Assembly (NCBI GenBank): GCA_013375355.1
Contig: JABXJV010000398.1
Span: forward strand, 1 to 41,679
Reading direction: 5' to 3'
Origin: Candidatus Helarchaeota archaeon
Lineage (GTDB): Archaea; Asgardarchaeota; Lokiarchaeia; Helarchaeales; JABXJV01
Length of the DNA: 41,679 nt
The notes beneath the pieces were generated by a model. It was given only the letters and a program-made list of their open reading frames with translations, was not told the origin of the DNA and made no database searches. This document shows, in pieces, positions 37,601 to 41,679 of the stretch. Position 1 is the first letter of the stretch. Each line of letters opens with the position of its first letter. The position numbers were made by a program, and so were the translations under genes.

Positions 37601-37755
37601 GGAACATCCTTAATTTTAAAAGGAATGACTATATTATCAGGGGGTAAAGAATAAGGAAATTCTTCATTAGGGGAAATTAGATTGGATATGATAAAAAATT
37701 GGCATAAAAATTGTGAGAGCAAAAAAAAAATTACTAATTTCTTTCGGATTTTCAT
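31660..37755 (-). CDS. Giant surface protein: secreted ectodomain, one TM, lysine-rich cytosolic tail
   Basis: 2031 residues. An N-terminal signal peptide (KKLVIFFLLSQFLCQFFIIS) starts a very Asn-x-Ser/Thr-rich ectodomain. It has Rossmann-like segments (AVLVLGND near residue 200; VIASLLHTPILFTDG near residue 438) that resemble cell-wall-binding repeat 2. A PPC-like beta domain lies near residue 370, and a gingipain-like region spans about 890-1065 (LWYLCGMG; LLLSHGASVVVANLR; FVIFGDPES). In the latter the usual GHG and catalytic Cys are not evident, so it may be a non-catalytic C25 relative. Ig-like repeats follow. A PPPPP stretch precedes one TM helix (residues 1866-1890). The cytosolic tail of about 140 residues is Lys/Glu-rich with a TPR- or MIT-like helical repeat (NFNYAAELYQRAAKIS). 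Function unknown. Confidence 0.8.
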   Translation of the reverse strand: MKIRKKLVIFFLLSQFLCQFFIISNLISPNEEFPYSLPPDNIVIPFKIKDVPSPQYEDFFSQYNWEFDPDYAPLQILTVVHHDENSNLDDFAYLSAIPNAIFNDSGIRKISPIIYDNVIDHENTLEFLREWKQYNDIFGGLKRVIYIGDVSTATQNKITDIFGTQGEAGTPIYFDGNNIFDLSAQISDFFWYKSSKAVLVLGNDTFNEPESIYSYSISDNINPNTYLSLIENITNTNLEDIFTPNNITLNGGAIFAYINDTNNKLALDLIGNYTSSNRWVFDTDNSTDSNLIFFPNVTYPANLSDWAIRVYNTSQISSDVVYNITFWNFTGSSHVVKVNYSNSKLKIDINWTDSQKDIDLWLLNPDGQLVESSDRNGYLYENGETNESISIEYPSMGNWTIIVTANENQSPINYTLSINFLNHSNYKTRCIESASNGAVIASLLHTPILFTDGNSLSTYTREVLSSLALSEVIVVEPNDTINETLITELGISTLSLENLSIIREYIQNISLQNDFIITTLKDGYFAAASLLSAYHGGVVLPIFNETFNFYSKSLSNYKLMEYSYFQTPLTGPGPIYEDMTDLSDIFHNLLNDLDPGGINRTVITVSQLTDLYPIFERAIIGESFSGRFPGENEIDDAVYICRSILYRATNYKKYTSNENALYQPYERTGYWANRFDSLNGAGNAKGNWGPFNDGLVKEAKDGDSHFCNNSELGEILRPSSIRLNDYGLVFDNITKINIKYRARIGYNDTNIQFAGLKIWNWTASNFTTLSDSIFNSTDYEDGFFYITEDNKSHFISSDGDGRRIELFMYVNTTGPMINASVDQVQFNITMWSPFARQNILSSSISYWHNFTFGGQTYNYSEVIPNNFSNYAYIVNYSTSFSNITDFLKNNIALWYLCGMGNYSGIPFNDNGSIKLMTDDYWRGFNTGQTPEDPIGAENPVDPSGVNEAWITGSELFDVLINESLNLSHIILNNDFLASTQMPNLLLSHGASVVVANLRDNMLGYSEYLFYIYIQNLLKNKTIGKALNEALNGTSHLYSKNWKGNIAESPPFPNNSEDYHQFVIFGDPESYLANSTSLLLLPGNYKPIAHKFYNKSTRRGQKSVPTYQFDSVFDSFLYANITDIDNSLDNLTVLTVTPSDPSWLLFGSFGNTSYSLDNHLYNIVVFAQFHILAVTVPLNMVCSWYIDDQTDLVEFQNILSLYSSPPTIDNSDPTHFFSIDYYQNGSVDPMYFDQNYTIGRVNQTLNASIVIRDTDHNNITSFIDDQNEWNVTLHLIHKSSGIWVKNLTMQLSRSTGDYITSGYEWIYGYSQWNTSYIFTDDDPIGEYEFYVTSRDNKDSSNYEQVNFTVKDPEVTNWPAELVSFTNNTNSLFRVNETLNINATFFDRDDFLDENFSRYKENNSIILSCEGNNTITNVSINGSYFENDYQSTFADDNISHVIINDSYGKIRMPYSINLSNAAIEYDNITEIEIKIKAFLNNTENVTFAGWQIYNWNSQSLYTLSNNIFNSTNKTSDKCYISKNNLSNFVNQTDNRIEIFFYLETNTTTNASIDFIEFNVTYPVTKTGITAKIKMYNPLYSKSWINRTMTYDKVREIWEFNWIFSPKNDSGTWFIHFNITDKENIWKTWNVSEIMNASKNITVKNHDPNWVSKNISTNSTYRGNPIEFYGNATDLDVFNRTEDLTLRACLYHAVLNKWDNSTILEYNNITNGWNYSLILNYSFRSGNWSFQVSVRDKHGGYNETNKTYLIVLNNLPVITITKFSPSDFDLYEGESIYLEGSLFDVEELNISYIQLNDSSGKFLKRFIWFPPGSTNKTFSIHISKRNYQHLSFKGKWTLYIFLNDMEEAVAEVTYRISCKMPPLLPPPPPFSWDFLIIAGLIVTVVLGTILVYRFYRREQVVVPASRVKAIIKKMIDEKEVAELEEEKLIKERLKKEKLKKKPSKKIKKAKPVSKEKLEAKKEKLDKLEIKNLEVRLSETLNSARQAIRKKNFNYAAELYQRAAKISSKLGDLDKAKKFSERAEELYKRGKKKFS

Positions 37756-37896
37756 TTGACCATTCCATGTTATTGTAAATATTTAATTTATTCTTTGTGT
37801 TACAAATCTTTACTATCTTAGGAATTAAGATTTTAAAAAGTAATTTAAACTTTTATCAAAAATATTAAAAAAAAAGAAAATTAAATGTAGTTTCTG

Positions 37897-40800
37897 TTAC
37901 ATGTATTGTATCCATACGTCTCTATATAATTCCCCTTCTGTTATTCCTTTAATATAACGCTCATCAATTGCTTCAAAGGTTCCTCTAGGTTTATCCCATA
38001 TCACAGAGAAATAAATTCTCTCATATGGACCTACCAGTGCTGTAAAGTTCTTTCTCCAATCTTTTAAGAATCTTGATGAAACTCTGAAAGTCAAATGATA
38101 TTGTATCATATATTCATAAGCTACGGGATCTAAATCAAACTTAGTGCCCAGTCGGTAAGTATGTGGATAGCCGTTTTGTATATCTATTATAGCTTTGGGT
38201 GGAAAAGTGCCCATTTTTCTACTTACATCTGGATTGTTACTGAGAACGATCAATCTGCCCAATTTTGTTTCAAGATAACCTCTCGAATTAGGTAAGGTCA
38301 TGTTGAGGTAGTAGTTACGTAATGCATTGTTCGCTGATATATTTACAGTAATTAAAAAGTCGGATTCAGCATTAAGAATTGTAGTATTAGTTACTACATA
38401 TGGCGTATTAGCAATATCCAGTGGTTGCCAAAGATATCCGTAAGTGCGGTTTTTATCTACGTATAACGCATCTCCACGACCACTTGATACATCATCATTT
38501 ACAATGGAATCTTCCATCTCCATTACCACATACACTCTTGAGGTAAGAATGGAATTATTAACTAATGGAAATAGGCTAGAACCATCTTCCATTTGAACTG
38601 TCTTGTAAGAAACTGTGAAATTTGGATAGAAAATAGGCGAAAGGTTATCATCGATACATTGCGGGTCCCACATCATAGCTTCGAACCTGAATCCTGAGAT
38701 TAGTCCTTCTGGAAGTTCGAAATTATCCATGCCCCATTCATCAAGAAAATCATAAGTCTCAATTTCTAGCAGTATCGTGACAGGCAATGGGTTATTTACT
38801 TGACCTACTAAAGGTGGGTCTGTGTCATTCCATCCTAAATTAGCATAACCTTGTGGTCCTGTGGAGAAATCATCTTGTACATAAACATCGAATGCTAAAT
38901 ATTCCCAAGTTTCAGAAAGGTTTTGCCCACGGTTTGATAAGTATAGATGGTGCGTATTTCCAGGCCAAGGATCGGAATAAATGCCGTTAAAGGAAGATTG
39001 TGAGAATATTGTGCCAGTGTAGACACCGCCACCACCGTACGCAGGAGGAGTTACGTTCTTCCAACCTCTATTTGGATCGGCAGGACCAAATCCACCGTAG
39101 AATGCTGAAAGTTTAGTAATATTAATTCCATTTGCAGTTGTATCATCTAGATTTGTTATATTCCAAGATATCTTTGAAATAAAACCAGTTGAAGGAATTG
39201 GAAATACATACGAAAAGTTTGCGTGATGGGCACCAGTGTCACTATGATGATATGGACCATTCCAAATTAAATCATAACCTGCAGTTTGTGAATCCATACC
39301 ACTACTTGTATATCCCAGAATTTTTGGGTTTCCTTGCATTTCCCGATTAATTGTATATGTTGTTCCTGGAATAACTGATTTACCATCGTACGAATAAGCA
39401 ACTATATCTTTATGATTGGCAAAATAACCGTAGCCATCACCTTCAGGAACATGATAAACATGATAAATTAACTTAAGGTATGTGATTGTCTTGAGCCTAT
39501 CTCCACCTGATACATTAGTGAGGAATAGATCTAGATCGCAGATTCTATAGTTATTCTCATAATTTTCAGCACCATAGTCATATTCATCGTAAATTAGGAG
39601 AGTCCCTCTAGAAGCATTTAGGGCTGGTGGTAACCCACCTGAAACAATATTCCAATTAAATGTTTCAGCAGGAGTACCTAAATTATCAGGATAAATTCTA
39701 CTTATTCGGTTGGAACCTGTATAGTTTTCAACCACTCCATCATTTCTTATGTCCCAATTTAATAGATAAATCGGAGTATCTTCGTCGGTATCGTCAATAT
39801 CATAATAGAATACTTGAGCTTTAGTTAAAGAATCATCAATCCAAGTACCGGAATCTACTCGAATTCCTGTAATAACCTTGGGTGCAATGGGATAAATAAC
39901 GCTTGACCTATCGGGAGTTACAATTTCCGAGAATCTATAAGTCGTTTGACCACCAAATCCTTCGACATCCCAAGTATCATTCTGAACTATTTCACTATCA
40001 GCCGTGAGATTTACGTAATAGTCCAATCCGTGTAAAACATTTAAGGATTTTACAGTTCCATTTGGCATATAGAATATCTTTTGTACATCAGACATGGTAT
40101 TATTATCGATTTCGACCCTTGCAAAGATTTCAGAAAGACCATCATTATCAATGTCAGTGACATATGAATTAAATGGAGTTGCAGTCTGAATTACAATTTC
40201 AGGAACTGTATTATCACTTTTTGGTACGATCCAACGTGCCTTTTGAATTTCTTGATGACCTCCTAAAGTCAATTGAGTTGAAATTGTTGTAACGTTCCAC
40301 CAATAATAGAATAAGTCTGGTAAATCTATTGGTTCGACATGGACATACACATAAGGATCAACCCAACCAAAATTATCTTCTCCAATATTTCCATAGAAAG
40401 TGACGTGACCAGTACTATTTGTGTGTGTAAGGAAGTAATCAGATACATTATGAATGTACAATTTTGCATTTGGGGGAACATCAGGTAAGAGAGATTCGTT
40501 GAACCAGCCAGATAGTGGAGAGTTATACATTGTGACGTTAAAGTAATAAGTATTTATTCTTGGATCGTCTTGATCTGCCCAATAATAGACTTGACCCCAT
40601 GAAACACTTACATCCTCGATTTCAAAAGGAATGGGATTGTTGGTTGCATTTAGTGCTTGGAACGTAACCTCATATGGTCCATTGAATGTTGATAACTCGA
40701 TATATGGAAAAGGTGAAGCAAAATCGAGCGGAATGTCAATTGGAAATCCATCTCCATTACCATTACCGTTTTCATCTCCCAAACCTTCGCCTATTTCAGT

Positions 40801-41679
40801 CAAATTAAATGGAATTTCAAGATCATCTAGTGATATATTAATAAATTTCCAGCCCATAAATGTTAAATTCAATACTGTATTTTGTATTGAAAGATCGAAA
40901 GCCAAATTCCTTACTTTACTCGTGTCTTCGAAAATAATGTCCACTAAACCGCTATCATGCAACAGAGTATTTAGATCATCTAGTAGTGCCTCAGTACCAC
41001 CTTCACCACCAACACCACTTGTGCCAAAAATATCACCCATACGTGGCATTAAGTAGGAAAGTGCTCCTCTAGCAGCTTTTGCTGGATTAATATCTAAAAT
41101 TTGGGGCAAGTCACTTAATCCTTGTAGAATTAACTCTGCAGCCCTTGTACGATTTTGTACGATATCTAATAGATAATTTGGGCTGTTAGGATCATGATAC
41201 ATTGCCCAATCAGTCCTATTTATTATTGCAGGAACTCTTCTAAAATAGTCTTCCAAAGATTTAACAAAATTCACTATTGACTCTGTCGAAAGCATATTTG
41301 TGAGCATATCAGTTGAACCAGTATCAGAAGAACTGAAGTCTTCAAGAACCCTTGGAAGAATTTCTAATATATGCTCAATAGTAAACCCTTTATCAGCTAG
41401 CCAATCTAATGTCCCTTTTAAATCAGGAATTGAGTAGGGAGCTAAGTATTTTGTCATATATGATTCGTAGCCTGCTCCAGTATCATTTATTTTAAATATA
41501 TCAGAAGCACCATCCCAGATCCATTGAAGAAGGCCAAATGGATTTAGATCTGTTTCATAAAGATCTCCGTAGTACTCAACAACATTCCAGACTCGAACAG
41601 TGCCATTTCCGTAGTCTGTCCATACGGGAACTCCATATGAAGTAACAGCAGTTGTTGTTCCAGGTATATTAACCAAACC
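37897..41679 (-). CDS. Large secreted surface protein, 5' end beyond the right edge
   Basis: At least 1260 codons on the minus strand, open at the right edge, so the true start is not visible. The sequence is rich in Asn-x-Ser/Thr sites, aromatic residues and beta-strand-like Ig repeats. One calcium-loop-like DIDNDGLSEIF occurs near residue 515 of the visible part. A helical region lies near the start (visible residues 60-260). The C-terminus (ELYRDVWIQYM) has no membrane helix or anchor, unlike its neighbour. It follows the same strand as the 2031-residue protein with 141 bp between, so the two may be a cell-surface pair, perhaps S-layer or adhesin-like. No family recognised. Confidence 0.75.
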   Translation of the reverse strand, partial: GLVNIPGTTTAVTSYGVPVWTDYGNGTVRVWNVVEYYGDLYETDLNPFGLLQWIWDGASDIFKINDTGAGYESYMTKYLAPYSIPDLKGTLDWLADKGFTIEHILEILPRVLEDFSSSDTGSTDMLTNMLSTESIVNFVKSLEDYFRRVPAIINRTDWAMYHDPNSPNYLLDIVQNRTRAAELILQGLSDLPQILDINPAKAARGALSYLMPRMGDIFGTSGVGGEGGTEALLDDLNTLLHDSGLVDIIFEDTSKVRNLAFDLSIQNTVLNLTFMGWKFINISLDDLEIPFNLTEIGEGLGDENGNGNGDGFPIDIPLDFASPFPYIELSTFNGPYEVTFQALNATNNPIPFEIEDVSVSWGQVYYWADQDDPRINTYYFNVTMYNSPLSGWFNESLLPDVPPNAKLYIHNVSDYFLTHTNSTGHVTFYGNIGEDNFGWVDPYVYVHVEPIDLPDLFYYWWNVTTISTQLTLGGHQEIQKARWIVPKSDNTVPEIVIQTATPFNSYVTDIDNDGLSEIFARVEIDNNTMSDVQKIFYMPNGTVKSLNVLHGLDYYVNLTADSEIVQNDTWDVEGFGGQTTYRFSEIVTPDRSSVIYPIAPKVITGIRVDSGTWIDDSLTKAQVFYYDIDDTDEDTPIYLLNWDIRNDGVVENYTGSNRISRIYPDNLGTPAETFNWNIVSGGLPPALNASRGTLLIYDEYDYGAENYENNYRICDLDLFLTNVSGGDRLKTITYLKLIYHVYHVPEGDGYGYFANHKDIVAYSYDGKSVIPGTTYTINREMQGNPKILGYTSSGMDSQTAGYDLIWNGPYHHSDTGAHHANFSYVFPIPSTGFISKISWNITNLDDTTANGINITKLSAFYGGFGPADPNRGWKNVTPPAYGGGGVYTGTIFSQSSFNGIYSDPWPGNTHHLYLSNRGQNLSETWEYLAFDVYVQDDFSTGPQGYANLGWNDTDPPLVGQVNNPLPVTILLEIETYDFLDEWGMDNFELPEGLISGFRFEAMMWDPQCIDDNLSPIFYPNFTVSYKTVQMEDGSSLFPLVNNSILTSRVYVVMEMEDSIVNDDVSSGRGDALYVDKNRTYGYLWQPLDIANTPYVVTNTTILNAESDFLITVNISANNALRNYYLNMTLPNSRGYLETKLGRLIVLSNNPDVSRKMGTFPPKAIIDIQNGYPHTYRLGTKFDLDPVAYEYMIQYHLTFRVSSRFLKDWRKNFTALVGPYERIYFSVIWDKPRGTFEAIDERYIKGITEGELYRDVWIQYM

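Noticed and set aside
40631..41056. Long open frame on the plus strand inside the surface-protein gene
   Set aside because: It is antisense to a clearly coding frame with consistent N-glycosylation-rich protein composition; it is a shadow.

Overview
The window looks like a chromosomal segment of an Asgard archaeon, most likely Lokiarchaeia-like. The sequence is strongly AT-rich. It carries archaeal cofactor enzymology: heterodisulfide-reductase modules, a tungsten-type aldehyde ferredoxin oxidoreductase, an F420-type luciferase-fold oxidoreductase and an acetyl-CoA synthase beta paralogue. It also has archaeal tRNA-modification genes, a bacterial-type GAPDH, giant Asn-Xaa-Ser/Thr-rich surface proteins, and selenoprotein genes with a candidate SECIS element of eukaryotic shape. 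The taxonomic assignment is inference; no rRNA or tRNA gene is present.

Layout. (1) 1-2867, minus: a two-gene unit of a GlcD-type FAD oxidase and an HdrD/GlcF-like iron-sulfur protein cut by the left edge. (2) 3185-6466: three small unknown genes and a CPA2 cation/proton antiporter. (3) 6517-10199, minus: hdrA - vhuD - frhB-like. Here hdrA and vhuD each contain two in-frame UGA codons exactly at conserved cysteine positions, and a candidate SECIS follows vhuD. (4) 10669-14825: GAPDH and phosphoglycerate kinase (convergent), a polyferredoxin and an enoyl-CoA hydratase. (5) 14826-15870: a 1-kb decayed stretch with a probable IS200/IS605-type (tnpB end) scar. (6) 15871-22138: assorted metabolic genes (AhpD-like protein, methyltransferase, duplicated zinc-ribbon protein, F420-type oxidoreductase, NTF2-like protein, membrane protein, FATP-type acyl-CoA synthetase). 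(7) 22251-27528: AOR with its ferredoxin, a tRNA m1A58 methyltransferase overlapping a TtuA/Ctu1-type thiolase, and a MobA-like fusion. (8) 27702-31489: an acetyl-CoA synthase beta-like protein that has lost the Cys-Gly-Cys nickel motif, two divergent GcvH-like lipoyl-carrier proteins, and hdrB/hdrC. (9) 31660-41679, minus: two giant secreted or membrane-anchored proteins, the second cut by the right edge.

How it fits together. Most of the window concerns low-potential electron transfer. The Sec-containing HdrA/VhuD with the FrhB-like subunit would move electrons between F420 or a similar donor, ferredoxin and disulfide substrates. AOR, the polyferredoxin and the GlcD/HdrD pair would feed or drain the same pools. 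MobA-like chemistry could supply the pterin cofactor of AOR. The most novel-looking neighbourhood is region 8, where a nickel-site-deficient ACS-beta paralogue sits with two unusual lipoyl carriers (acceptor context A-G-K-G) and HdrBC. This suggests a lipoyl-thiol/Hdr circuit whose substrate is unknown.
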